Source of the DNA: Actinomyces israelii DSM 43320
Lineage (GTDB): Bacteria > Actinomycetota > Actinomycetes > Actinomycetales > Actinomycetaceae
Direction of reading: 5' to 3'
Assembly: GCF_000711965.1 (NCBI RefSeq)
Contig: NZ_JONS01000015.1
Coordinates: 1-64,000, forward strand
DNA length: 64,000 nt
Shown: positions 26,199 to 34,320 of the stretch, in pieces
Layout of the letters: each line of letters opens with the position of its first letter
Numbering within the stretch: the stretch's first letter is position 1
Translations under genes and position numbers: made by a program
Notes under the pieces: model-generated
What the model saw: only the letters and a program-made list of their open reading frames with translations
The model's database searches: none
What the model was told of the DNA's origin: nothing

Positions 26199-27946
26199 GC
26201 CCCGCGAACGCCGCCGCCTACCCCGCCCCGCTCCCCGCCGCTCCCCCCGGGTCCCCGACCGGCCGCGCGAGCCGTTCCAGGGCCGCGCGGCCCGCCCTCC
26301 TGCGCGCCGAGCTGCTCCGGTCGCGCCGGACCTTCACCTGGGGCGCCACCTGCGTCACCCTGTTCATCGCGGCCTGGTCGATCAACCTGTCCCACTCCCT
26401 GACGTCCGCCGGGCTGGTCACGGACGAGGGGCGCTGGGCAGGCAACATCCTGGCCTGGCTGTCCTTCTACCCGGACTTCTTCGCCCTGACCCTCGGGGCG
26501 CTCGTCGGCGCCATGGCGCAGTGGCGCGAGCAGCGGGTCCGCGAGGGCGGGACCGCCTGGCGCGCAGTCTCCCCGCGCCGGGTGGCGGCGGCGCGCGCGG
26601 CGGTGGCGGCCCTGTCGGCGCTGGCGTGCCAGGCGGGGCTGCTCGTGCCCGTCGTCGGCTACGGGCTGGCGTCCGGGGCGGGATGGGGCCCGGTCGCGAG
26701 CTACCTCCGCTTCGCCGTGCTCATGTGGGTCTCGGTGACCGGGGCGAGCCTGTGGGGGCTGGCGCTGGCCCGCCTCATCGGCGGGGTCGCCGTCGGCCTG
26801 GCCCCGGTGGTCGGCGTCATCTGGTCGGTCGCCGGTGCCATGCGCGCCGAGGGGCCGACGTGGCTGGTCGAGCCCTGGACCTGGATGATCCGCACGACGC
26901 TCCCGCTGCTGGGCGTCCACGGCAACTCGGTCAACCTGGAGCCGGGCGACGCCGCCTGGTCCTACCCCTTCTGGCCCGGGATGCTCCTGCAGAGCCTCAT
27001 CGCGGCGGCCGGGCTCGCCGTCGTCCTCGCCACCGCCGGACGGCGCCCCCGCCTCGCCCGGCCCACCCGGCGCGCGGGCGCCGGGCACCGGGCCTCCGAC
27101 GACGTCGCCGGCACGCGCACCGGGACGGCCGCGTCCCCCGAGGCGCTCCCGACAGCGGCCCGGCAGGCTCCGGGCCGGACCGCCGCACCGGCACGGCCCG
27201 GGACCGGCCGCGCCGTTCCCCTGCCGGCGCAGGTGACCGCGGTCGGGGGCGGGCGCCGCAGCGCCGCGGGCGCCCTGGCACCCGTCCTGCCCTGGCGGAC
27301 CTGGGCGGTGCTGACCCTCCCGCTGCTGGGCCTGATCGCCCTGGTCCGGGCCACGTACTCCACCTCCGCCGCCGTCTCCCTGGTCGCCCTGGCCGGGGTA
27401 CCGATCACGGCCGCGGTCGTCGGCGTCACCACCTGGACGAGCCTGCGCGGGGCGTGGCGGGGCCTGCTGACGCGCACCACACCGACCCGGGCGACGTGCG
27501 CGGCGCTCCTGCCCGCCTGGGGGTTCCTGACCGCGGTGCTCCTGGCCGCCTGGGGCACGGGCGCCGCCGGGGCAGAGCTGTTCCCCACCGGGTCGGACCC
27601 TAACCTGCCGGCCGTGGCCGGGGAGGTCTACATCGCCGCGACCATCCCGTTCGTGGCCCTCATGCTCATGGCCGCCGCCTACGTCCTCGCCCAGACCGCC
27701 GGCCTGGCTGCATCGATCGCCGTCACGGCGATCGGCCTGCTCGCAGGACTCGTCATCGCGGGCAACGAGATTCTCGTGAGCGCACCCGGGCTGTGGCTGT
27801 CCGCCCCCTGGGGGTGGGCCTCGGTTGCCGGCTCGTATCCGGGCCGGTGGCTCGCCGTCGTCGGCCTGAGCCTCCTCCTGGCTCTTGCGGCGCTCGCCGT
27901 GAGCGCGGCCTCGGGACGGCGGGTGGCCATGCGGGACGGCGAGTGA
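26195..27946 (+). CDS. ABC permease, probable LanE-LanG fusion
   Basis: 583 residues in two membrane halves of about 250 residues each, joined by a disordered Pro/Ala/Arg-rich linker (about 290-355). The first half (RAELLRSRRTFTWGATC ... WTWMIRTTLPLLGVHGNSVNLEPG) resembles one lantibiotic-immunity permease, and the second (LVRATYSTSAAVSLVALAG ... APGLWLSAPWGWASVAGSYPG) the other. Single-domain LanE and LanG are each about 250 residues, so a fusion is the simplest reading. GGGAGGAGGG precedes ATG 26195. A strong terminator follows at 28015. Confidence 0.82.
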   Translation: MSPANAAAYPAPLPAAPPGSPTGRASRSRAARPALLRAELLRSRRTFTWGATCVTLFIAAWSINLSHSLTSAGLVTDEGRWAGNILAWLSFYPDFFALTLGALVGAMAQWREQRVREGGTAWRAVSPRRVAAARAAVAALSALACQAGLLVPVVGYGLASGAGWGPVASYLRFAVLMWVSVTGASLWGLALARLIGGVAVGLAPVVGVIWSVAGAMRAEGPTWLVEPWTWMIRTTLPLLGVHGNSVNLEPGDAAWSYPFWPGMLLQSLIAAAGLAVVLATAGRRPRLARPTRRAGAGHRASDDVAGTRTGTAASPEALPTAARQAPGRTAAPARPGTGRAVPLPAQVTAVGGGRRSAAGALAPVLPWRTWAVLTLPLLGLIALVRATYSTSAAVSLVALAGVPITAAVVGVTTWTSLRGAWRGLLTRTTPTRATCAALLPAWGFLTAVLLAAWGTGAAGAELFPTGSDPNLPAVAGEVYIAATIPFVALMLMAAAYVLAQTAGLAASIAVTAIGLLAGLVIAGNEILVSAPGLWLSAPWGWASVAGSYPGRWLAVVGLSLLLALAALAVSAASGRRVAMRDGE

Positions 27947-28014
27947 GGCACCGTGAGCGCCCAGCGCAGAAGTCCGCAGAAGCCGCAGTAGTCATCATCG
28001 AGAATGAGGAGCGC

Positions 28015-28048
28015 GATGCGCCCTCCGCCTTGAGACGGAGGGCGCATC
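28015..28048 (+). terminator. Strong intrinsic-type hairpin
   Basis: GATGCGCCCTCCG (28015-28027) pairs perfectly with CGGAGGGCGCATC (28036-28048) around an eight-base loop. It lies 69 bases after the permease stop and 51 bases before the next gene, and ends the ABC transcript. Confidence 0.8.
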
Positions 28049-28098
28049 ACCTCCCACGTCCGATCCGCGCACCCGCCCGCCGCGGCCACCATAGAGCC

Positions 28099-29136
28099 AT
28101 GAGCACTCCCGCAGACGGGCCCGCCGAAGCGCCCCAGACCGATCCCGCATCTGAGCCGGTACCAGGCCAGCGTCGCCACCGGACCCTCACGATCGTCGCC
28201 GCGGTCGTCTCGGCCCTCGTGGTGGTCGGCGCCGCCGGCGGTGCCTGGCTGATCCACTCCATCGGCCCCGCCTTCGGCATCTGGTGGCCTGCCCCGAGCC
28301 CCCAGTCCTATGGGTCAGCCGTCCTGGGGCTCATGGACTCGGGTCTCCACGCCACCGGCCAGGAGTGGGAGACGGCGCGCGCCGACGCCGCCGGGCGGAT
28401 CAAGGAGGCCGCCACCCACGACGAAGTCGACGACATCCTGGCCGACGCCATCAAGGTCGCCGGTGGCAGGCACTCCTTCATCATGGACGCCGCAGACCTC
28501 CAGAGCTCGATCGACTCCTACACGGCGCCGACGTCCTCCATGGACGGCTGCGTGCTGACCGTGACGGTCCCGGCCTTCATGGGGACGGCGGAGCAGGGGA
28601 AGGAGTATGCCACCACCCTGGCGGACGCGCTGGGCGCCGAGGGCGTGTGCGGCGTGGTGGTGGACCTGCGGGACAACGACGGCGGGGACATGGGCCCGAT
28701 GCTCGCCGGGCTGTCCCCTCTGCTGCCCGACGGGGTGATCACCTCCTTCGTGAGCCAGGGACGCACCAGCGACGTCACTCTGAAGGATGGCGCGATTAAG
28801 GGAGGCGGCAGTCCGACCTCGGTGGGGCAGCGCGACAAGCTCGACGTGCCCGTGGCCGTGCTGACCTCGCAGACGACCGCCTCCTCGGGCGAGCAGGCGC
28901 TTCTCGCCTTCCGCGGGCTGGACAACACCCGGGTCTTCGGCCAGGCGACGGCGGGCTACGCCTCGGTCAACCAGACCTTCCCGCTGTACACGGGTCGCAC
29001 CATGGTGCTCACAATCGGCACCTCGCAGGCGCGCACCGGCGAGGGCTTCGGAGAGGAGCCGATCGCCCCCGACGTCGAGACCCCGCGCCAGGGGGCGCCC
29101 GAGGCCGCGACCGCGTGGATCGCCTCCCGGCCCTGA
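28099..29136 (+). CDS. S41-like (tail-specific) peptidase, membrane anchored
   Basis: 345 residues: an N-terminal membrane helix (about 33-54, IVAAVVSALVVVGAAGGAWLI), a helical region ending in the S41-type AGGRHSFIM, the core VVVDLRDNDGGDMGPMLAG and the nucleophile region TSQTTASSGEQALLAFRG (SSGE in place of SSAE). The Lys of the CtpA-type dyad is not evident: the matching segment reads FGQATAGYA. It may use the Ser/His arrangement of other S41 members or be inactive. No PDZ domain is visible. CACCAT six bases before ATG 28099 could be a leaderless -10. Confidence 0.8.
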   Translation: MSTPADGPAEAPQTDPASEPVPGQRRHRTLTIVAAVVSALVVVGAAGGAWLIHSIGPAFGIWWPAPSPQSYGSAVLGLMDSGLHATGQEWETARADAAGRIKEAATHDEVDDILADAIKVAGGRHSFIMDAADLQSSIDSYTAPTSSMDGCVLTVTVPAFMGTAEQGKEYATTLADALGAEGVCGVVVDLRDNDGGDMGPMLAGLSPLLPDGVITSFVSQGRTSDVTLKDGAIKGGGSPTSVGQRDKLDVPVAVLTSQTTASSGEQALLAFRGLDNTRVFGQATAGYASVNQTFPLYTGRTMVLTIGTSQARTGEGFGEEPIAPDVETPRQGAPEAATAWIASRP

Positions 29137-29181
29137 CCGGCCGCCCCCGTCGAGATCGGTCCGGCCGAGCCGCGTGGCACG

Positions 29182-29232
29182 ACGGTGCCGCAGGGTTGCC
29201 CGCACACAGCCGCGGGCGGCCCGTCGGCACCG
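29182..29232. terminator. Nested stem between converging peptidase and ndk genes
   Basis: ACGGTGCCG (29182-29190) pairs with CGGCACCGT (29224-29232), with an inner GCCCGC/GCGGGC stem. Placement between two converging stop codons suggests a bidirectional terminator. A CGAGATCGGT repeat unit lies just before it (29151-29160). Confidence 0.5.
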
Positions 29233-29270
29233 TGCAGGCCGGGCCGCCCGGGGCCCGGGTCAGAAGGTGA

Positions 29271-29705
29271 TCAGAAGGTGAGGTGGGGGAACCAGATGGA
29301 GATCTCGCGCTCGGCGGACTCCGGCGAGTCCGAGCCGTGGACGAGGTTCATCATCGACTCCCCGCCCCAGTCACGGCCCAGGTCGCCGCGGATGGTCCCG
29401 GGGGCCGCGGCGGTCGGGTCGGTGGCCCCGATGAGGGAGCGCAGCCCCTCGACCACCCGGTGCCCCTCGACGACGACGGAGACCAGCGGCCCGCTGGTCA
29501 TGTACTCCACGACACTGGGGTAGAAGGGCTTGCCGACATGCTCGGCGTAGTGCTCGGCGAGCACGTCGGGGGTGGCTACCAGGCGGTCGAGCGCGACGAT
29601 GTCGTAGCCCTTGGCCTCGATCCGGCGCAGGATCTCGCCGGTCAGGCGGCGTCGGACGGCGTCGGGCTTGATGAGGATGAGAATGCGGCCGGGGGCGTCG
29701 GTCAT
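29271..29705 (-). CDS. ndk: Nucleoside diphosphate kinase
   Basis: Balances NTP pools by phosphotransfer through a phosphohistidine. 144 residues, a normal length, with ILIKPDAVRR at the N-terminus, YPSVVEYMTSGPLV, TIRGDLGRDW and the active-site signature NLVHGSDSPESAEREI with His123. ATG 29705 has AAAGGA upstream. The last codons and stop are followed by an exact repeat of the 11-base TCACCTTCTGA, a small tandem duplication at the gene end. It may be transcribed alone; the next gene upstream on this strand is dhaL. Confidence 0.96.
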   Translation of the reverse strand: MTDAPGRILILIKPDAVRRRLTGEILRRIEAKGYDIVALDRLVATPDVLAEHYAEHVGKPFYPSVVEYMTSGPLVSVVVEGHRVVEGLRSLIGATDPTAAAPGTIRGDLGRDWGGESMMNLVHGSDSPESAEREISIWFPHLTF

Positions 29706-29833
29706 GGCGGGTCCTTTCGGCGGATCATGCAGAGGGCGCGGCTGCTCGCACGGGCCCAGAACGCCAGCGTGACGGGGATCGCCTCAATTGGCAACCCCCG
29801 GCGCCCTCCGTCGTCTCCGCCCCGCCCAGGCGG

Positions 29834-30502
29834 CTAGCCGGCCGCCCCGCCGCCGGCGGCCAGCACGGCGGCCCCGAGGATGAGGGCGGTCGAGCGCGCA
29901 CCGGGATCGCAGTGGCTCACCGAGCGCGCGCCGAGGTAGGAGGCGCGGCCCCTGCGCGCCCGCATCGGGCAGGTCGAGTCGGCGCCGTCGGCGGCGGCGA
30001 GGGCCGCGGCCTGCAGGACCGCCATGGGGCTCGCCCCGGCGTCGGCGGCCTCGCGGGCGGCACGGGCGGCCGGGTGCCAGGCGTCCAGCATCGTCTTGTC
30101 GCCGATCTCGGCCCGGCCGCGCCCCTGCACGCCCGCCGCCGCCGCGCTCAGGAGCGTGGCGACGTCCTGGGAGGACAGCACGGGGACGTCGCAGACCCGC
30201 GACGCCTTCAGGAAAGCCGTTCCCAGCAGCGGGCCGGCCGCACCGCCGACCGTGGCCAGCAGGGTGGTCGCCGTCGCCTTGAGCACGCCCGCGAGCGCCA
30301 GCGACACGTCACCGGCGTTCTCCTGGACATCGAGCTTGGCCACCACCGCATGCATGCCGCGGTCGAGATTAATGCCATGGTCGCCATCACCAATGGCGGT
30401 GTCCAGCGCCGTGAGCTCGTCACGGTGCTCAGCAACAACCGCGGCCGCATCGCGAATCCAGGCGGTGCTCCACGCGGCGTCAAGCGGCTTCTCGTGAGTC
30501 AC
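29834..30502 (-). CDS. dhaL: DhaL-like dihydroxyacetone kinase subunit, orphan
   Basis: ADP-binding DAK2-domain subunit that in complete systems phosphorylates dihydroxyacetone together with DhaK, using the PTS protein DhaM as phosphate donor. 222 residues, with ELTALDTAIGDGDHGINLDRG (Mg/ADP-binding aspartates), TVGGAAGPLLGTAFLKAS and GDKTMLDAWHPA. GTG 30502 is favoured by AAGGAGG just upstream; an in-frame ATG at 30517 lies before that site. No dhaK or dhaM is adjacent, so the partner is elsewhere or the protein has another role. It lies downstream of folC on the same strand. Confidence 0.85.
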   Translation of the reverse strand: MTHEKPLDAAWSTAWIRDAAAVVAEHRDELTALDTAIGDGDHGINLDRGMHAVVAKLDVQENAGDVSLALAGVLKATATTLLATVGGAAGPLLGTAFLKASRVCDVPVLSSQDVATLLSAAAAGVQGRGRAEIGDKTMLDAWHPAARAAREAADAGASPMAVLQAAALAAADGADSTCPMRARRGRASYLGARSVSHCDPGARSTALILGAAVLAAGGGAAG

Positions 30503-30532
30503 GGTCCTCCTTGTCATTCTGCGCCTGATCCT

Positions 30533-30572
30533 GTGCCGGTCAGTGCCGGTCGGTGCCCGTCAGCGCCGGCCT
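30533..30572. repeat. Four tandem 10-bp units upstream of dhaL
   Basis: GTGCCGGTCA, GTGCCGGTCG, GTGCCCGTCA and GCGCCGGCCT follow each other without gaps in the folC-dhaL spacer, one per helical turn. This could be a phased binding-site array or simple slippage. Confidence 0.55.
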
Positions 30573-30660
30573 GAGGCGCTGCATCAATTCTCGCACCCCG
30601 CGCGCCGGCGCGCCTGTTAGGCGCCCCGGGGCCGGTCGTCGCGAGACCCGTCACAGGGTC

Positions 30661-32520
30661 TCAGGCCCGGCCGAACAGGGCGCGAGCCTCGGCCGCCAGC
30701 ACCACCGAGCCGACAATGAGGACGCCTGAGGCGGTCAGGGGGTCCTCGAAGCCCTCGGAGAGGGTGACGGCACGATCGATGCCGAGCGCCAGGGTGTCGG
30801 CCGCCTCGACGCGGTCGGCCCCGAAGACCTCGCGCGCGGTGACGGCCAGGTCCTCGGCCTCCAGGGCCCGCGGGGAGTCGATGGGCACGCACACCACGGC
30901 GTCGCAGGCCGGCTCGAGGACCGACAGGATTCCCTCGGCGTCCTTGTCCGCCATGGTGCCGACGACGGCGACCAGGTGGCGGAAGCCGAAGGTCTCCTCC
31001 ACGGCGGGCACGAGCGCGGCCAGCCCGTGGGGGTTGTGCCCGGCGTCGAGGACCACGGTGGGGCTGGAGCGAAGCACCTCCAGGCGGCCGGGGCTGGTGA
31101 CCGAGGCGAAGCCGTCCTCGACGATCTTGGCCGGCAGGGCCCTCCCCCCGAAGACGGCCTCGACGGCGGCCAGCGCCAGCAGGGCGTTGCGGACCTGGTA
31201 GGCGCCGTGCAGCGGGATGAAGACGTCCTCGTAGACGGCGGCGGCGGTGCGCAGCGTCGCCATCTGCCCGCCGACCGCCAGGGTGCGGTCGACCACGCGC
31301 AGCACCCCCGCGTCCGGGGAGCCCGGGTCGTCCTCCGGGTCCAGCTCGCGGCGCCAGACAACGCCGTGGGCCGCCGCGGCCGCGGCGATGACCTCCTGCG
31401 CCGCCGGGGGCTGGACGGCCGTGACGAGGGTGGCGCCGTCCTTGATGATGCCGGCCTTGTTGGCGGCGACCTCCTCGATCGTGCCCCCCAGCCAGGCGGC
31501 GTGGTCCAGGCCGATGGGCGCGATCACCTCGACGTCGCCGGGCACGACGTTGGTGCAGTCCCAGGTCCCGCCCATGCCGACCTCCAGGACGGCGACGTCG
31601 ACGGGGTGGTCGGCGAAAGCGGCCAGGGCCATGACGGTGAGCACCTCGAAGAAGCTCATGCGCGGCCCGCCGGCGGCCGCCGAGCGCTCGTCGACGAGGC
31701 CGACGTAGGGGGCGACGTCCTCCCACGCGGCGATGAAGCCCTCCTCGCTGATGGGCTCGCCGTCCAGGGCGATGCGCTCGCGGATGGTGGCCAGGTGGGG
31801 GCTGGTGAAGCGGCCGGTGCGCATGCCGGTGGCGGCCAGGAGCCGCTCGGCCATGCGGGCGGTGGAGGTCTTGCCGTTGGTACCGGTGATGTGGACGGTC
31901 CGGTAGGTGCGCTCGGGGTTGCCGAGCAGGTCGAGGACGGCCTCCACGCGCTCCAGGCTCGGCTGGACGCGGTGCTCGGGGGCGCGAGAGAGGATCTCGG
32001 CCTCCACCTCGCGCATGCGCCCGGAGACCTCGACGGCGCGGGCGGCGGCGAGCAGGTCGGCCCGGTGGCGCTCGGCCTCGTCGCCCGAGCCGGCGTCCGG
32101 CACGACGGCGGGCGAGTCGGGCAGCCGGGGCTCCCACTCCTCCCAGTCGTCGGTCTCGTCCTCGTCGACCTCGGACAGGAGGGCGTCGAGGCGCTCCAGG
32201 TCGCCCTCCGGGATCATGCTGGCGGCCACGAGCTCGCGCAGGGCTTCCAGGTTCTCCTCCTCGGCGGCCCGGCGCGAGGCCTCGGCGGAGCGGACGTCGG
32301 CCGGCGTACTGCCGGTGCCGCCGGCCTCGTCAGGCCCGCCGTCGGCGGCCTCCAGGTAGGGCAGCAGCCCGGGGTCGATACCGCCCGGACCGCCGGAGCC
32401 GGCAGCGCCGGCGCCCATGACGGCGTCGACGACGTCCTCCCCCGTGGCGCCCTCGGGAATCCCGAAGGCCGCCCCGGGGCGGTCGTCCTCGCCCTCGGAG
32501 CGAGGCCTGCTTCCGCTCAT
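30661..32520 (-). CDS. folC: Folylpolyglutamate/dihydrofolate synthase with acidic N-terminal extension
   Basis: Adds glutamate to folates in the cytoplasm. The Mur-ligase-like core (about residues 180-619) carries the P-loop HITGTNGKTSTARM, FTSPHLATIRERI, VDVAVLEVGMGGTWDCTNVV, IGLDHAAWLGGTIEEVAANKAGI and DAGHNPHG. Ahead of it is about 180 residues rich in Asp, Glu, Gly and Ala (DALLSEVDEDETDDWEEWEP), not part of the usual enzyme; the shorter family members run about 430-480 residues. ATG 32520 has GAAAGG upstream. The extension is in frame and shows no frameshift. Confidence 0.92.
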   Translation of the reverse strand: MSGSRPRSEGEDDRPGAAFGIPEGATGEDVVDAVMGAGAAGSGGPGGIDPGLLPYLEAADGGPDEAGGTGSTPADVRSAEASRRAAEEENLEALRELVAASMIPEGDLERLDALLSEVDEDETDDWEEWEPRLPDSPAVVPDAGSGDEAERHRADLLAAARAVEVSGRMREVEAEILSRAPEHRVQPSLERVEAVLDLLGNPERTYRTVHITGTNGKTSTARMAERLLAATGMRTGRFTSPHLATIRERIALDGEPISEEGFIAAWEDVAPYVGLVDERSAAAGGPRMSFFEVLTVMALAAFADHPVDVAVLEVGMGGTWDCTNVVPGDVEVIAPIGLDHAAWLGGTIEEVAANKAGIIKDGATLVTAVQPPAAQEVIAAAAAAHGVVWRRELDPEDDPGSPDAGVLRVVDRTLAVGGQMATLRTAAAVYEDVFIPLHGAYQVRNALLALAAVEAVFGGRALPAKIVEDGFASVTSPGRLEVLRSSPTVVLDAGHNPHGLAALVPAVEETFGFRHLVAVVGTMADKDAEGILSVLEPACDAVVCVPIDSPRALEAEDLAVTAREVFGADRVEAADTLALGIDRAVTLSEGFEDPLTASGVLIVGSVVLAAEARALFGRA

Positions 32521-32888
32521 GACAACGCCTTTCTGCACGTTCGACCGGGCAACCGCAGCAGACCTTACCGCAACTGTCAATTGGCAGGAGCAGAGTTATC
32601 AGGATCACCTATCGAAGCGTCGTCCGCCGCCGAGGACCGGCCGGTGCCGCGAACGCGCTCTCGCCCGCCGTCCTCGCCGCCAACGGCTGCACCGTCGAGC
32701 AGGCGGGCCCGGGATCGTCCCGCCTGGTCGCCCCGGGTCGCAGCCCACCGGCGCGCCGGCGCCAGTGCTGGAAGAGTTCACAGGCACGACATATCCTGAT
32801 TCCGACCGCCTTCGTCCGTTAAGTCGAGGAGACCAGCCCGCTCTGGCCTCGGACGCGTCGGTCCGCCGATCTCCAGGTGATGAAAGTG
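32521..32888. other. Intergenic region with folC promoter and a possible gene remnant
   Basis: A perfect -35 hexamer TTGACA occurs on the minus strand (32580-32575), 55 bases upstream of folC, without a good -10. From about 32612 to 32735 the plus strand has one frame with strongly GC-biased third positions (…AANALSPAVLAANGCTVEQA…) but no start or match I recognise; it may be a decayed gene. The rest shows nothing. Confidence 0.4.
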
Positions 32889-33125
32889 ATGAGAAGAAGA
32901 CCGATCCTCTATGTCACGGCGGCCGGGACGCTCGTCTTCAGCGTCCTGGCCATCATTCTCAGCCTAAGAGGCATCATTGTCTCACTAGAAGGAAGTCCTT
33001 CCAGAACGTGGACCTCGTTCGGCAGCACCGCGGCTACGTGCGGCCTCGTCTGCCTGGGCTTTCACATCCACCTGCGCAGGTCCCAGCGCAACGGTGATTC
33101 CTCGCGACGCGGCAGAAAACGCTGA
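32889..33125 (+). CDS. Tiny cationic two-helix membrane protein, copy 1
   Basis: 78 residues: MRRRPILYVTAAGTLVFSVL, helix one (about 6-28), helix two (about 44-62) and an Arg-rich tail (LRRSQRNGDSSRRGRKR). The gene at 34045 is a clear duplicate: 29 identical bases at the start and nearly identical 3' ends. ATG 32889 is chosen to match that copy and has AGGTGA eight bases upstream; an in-frame GTG at 32877 is possible. AGA codons and lower GC than the surroundings suggest recent transfer. An immunity-protein role is inferred. Confidence 0.7.
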   Translation: MRRRPILYVTAAGTLVFSVLAIILSLRGIIVSLEGSPSRTWTSFGSTAATCGLVCLGFHIHLRRSQRNGDSSRRGRKR

Positions 33126-33269
33126 CTGGGCCGATCCCCGCCCGAGCCCAGCGCGGCCCCCTCCACGTGCGCGCCCGCTCGGGCCCGGGCGCGCCCCGCG
33201 ACTCGACGACATACCCTTGGAGGTCGCTGGCAGTCGCCCCGAAAGGGTCTCATAAATAGCGAAAAAGCC

Positions 33270-33298
33270 TTGCCCCCGCCCTTGGCGGTCACCATACT
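33270..33298 (+). promoter_or_regulatory. Promoter candidate for the secreted-protein gene
   Basis: TTGCCC (33270-33275) and CATACT (33293-33298) are separated by exactly 17 bases, 75 bases upstream of ATG 33374, in a locally AT-richer stretch. This resembles a housekeeping sigma-70-type promoter. Confidence 0.5.
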
Positions 33299-33373
33299 TG
33301 TCAATGGCTAGCCGTAGTCGGCAGGCCGGTCGGCACTCGTACCGAGGCATCACGCAACGAGGAGGAGACCGAT

Positions 33374-34048
33374 ATGAACACGTACACCAAGCTCAAGGCC
33401 GGGTCACTGGGAGCGAGCCTCGCGCTGCTCCTGTCGGCAGCGGCTCCGGCAGCATTCGCCGCGTCCGCACCACAGGACGGCCGACCTCCCACGCAACCCG
33501 CATCCACACAGGCCGCCCCCACTCCGGACGCATCCTCGCAGATTGAGTCCGACCCTGAGATGCAGGCGCTGGAGAATCACATCGCTGACGGCACTCTGGA
33601 CTACCAGGCGGCCAAGGCCGATCCGGCAATCACAGATGCCACGCTCGACGACTTCACCGCGGGCTACATCGTCGCAGGGGGCCAGTTGTCAGCCCCGGAC
33701 TCAGCACCTCCGGAAGTTCGGGATCGAGTAGCGGCCCTCGCACCTTATGCGGAGGAATTCGCCTCCTGTGAGGGGAGATCGGGATGGCGTGCAGTCTGGC
33801 CGACCATCTTCCTGGACAGCTGCCAAGCCGACAGACTATCGGGCGCTCTTGCTGCTGGCGCATCGGTCACATTCCTCGCAGGAATGATCACCGCGGAGAC
33901 AGGAGCGGGCCCGGCAGTAGCAGGAGCCATTGCCGGGGTACTGGGCTTCTACGGGGGCCTGACTCAGATATGCAACTCATGGGATACCGGAATTGCGATT
34001 GTTTATATTCCCTACCCCAGTGTCTTGACCTGCGTGCCCCAGCAATGA
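33374..34048 (+). CDS. Secreted four-cysteine protein with hydrophobic hairpin, bacteriocin/toxin-like
   Basis: 224 residues; I cannot name a family. A Sec signal peptide (1-29, cleavage after AAPAAFA), a Thr/Pro/Ala-rich spacer (30-58), an acidic helical region (59-130), then a C-terminal module with Cys132, Cys150, Cys200 and Cys220. Within it are two Gly/Ala-rich hydrophobic segments (about 157-174 and 178-196) and the ending GIAIVYIPYPSVLTCVPQQ. Such hairpins occur in membrane-active bacteriocin-like proteins. Strong RBS GGAGGA precedes ATG 33374. The stop overlaps the next small membrane-protein gene (ATGA). Lower GC than its neighbours points to horizontal acquisition. Confidence 0.7.
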   Translation: MNTYTKLKAGSLGASLALLLSAAAPAAFAASAPQDGRPPTQPASTQAAPTPDASSQIESDPEMQALENHIADGTLDYQAAKADPAITDATLDDFTAGYIVAGGQLSAPDSAPPEVRDRVAALAPYAEEFASCEGRSGWRAVWPTIFLDSCQADRLSGALAAGASVTFLAGMITAETGAGPAVAGAIAGVLGFYGGLTQICNSWDTGIAIVYIPYPSVLTCVPQQ

Positions 34049-34275
34049 GAAGAAGACCGATCCTCTATGTCACGACGGCCGGGACGGTCATTTTCAACCT
34101 CCTCGCCATCATTACTGGACTAAGTGTTGCGCTCACAAGGAATCCTTCCGGAACATGGGTATCGCTCTCCAGAGCCGCATTTTCATTCGGCATCGCTTTC
34201 CTGGGCTTTCATATCTTCCTGCGCAGGTCCCAGCGCAACAACAGCGGCTCCTCGCGACGCGGCAGAAAACACTGA
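34045..34275 (+). CDS. Tiny cationic two-helix membrane protein, copy 2 (putative immunity partner)
   Basis: 76 residues, paralogue of the product at 32889: MRRRPILYVTTAGTVIF start, two membrane helices (about 6-28 and 42-60) and a basic tail (LRRSQRNNSGSSRRGRKH). ATG 34045 overlaps the stop of the secreted-protein gene by four bases, so the two are translated together. Small two-helix basic membrane proteins directly after secreted peptides often give self-protection, but this is inference from layout. Confidence 0.7.
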   Translation: MRRRPILYVTTAGTVIFNLLAIITGLSVALTRNPSGTWVSLSRAAFSFGIAFLGFHIFLRRSQRNNSGSSRRGRKH

Positions 34276-34320
34276 CCGGATCGCTCCGCGGACCGGCACC
34301 GGGGTCAGGGGCGGCCGTTC

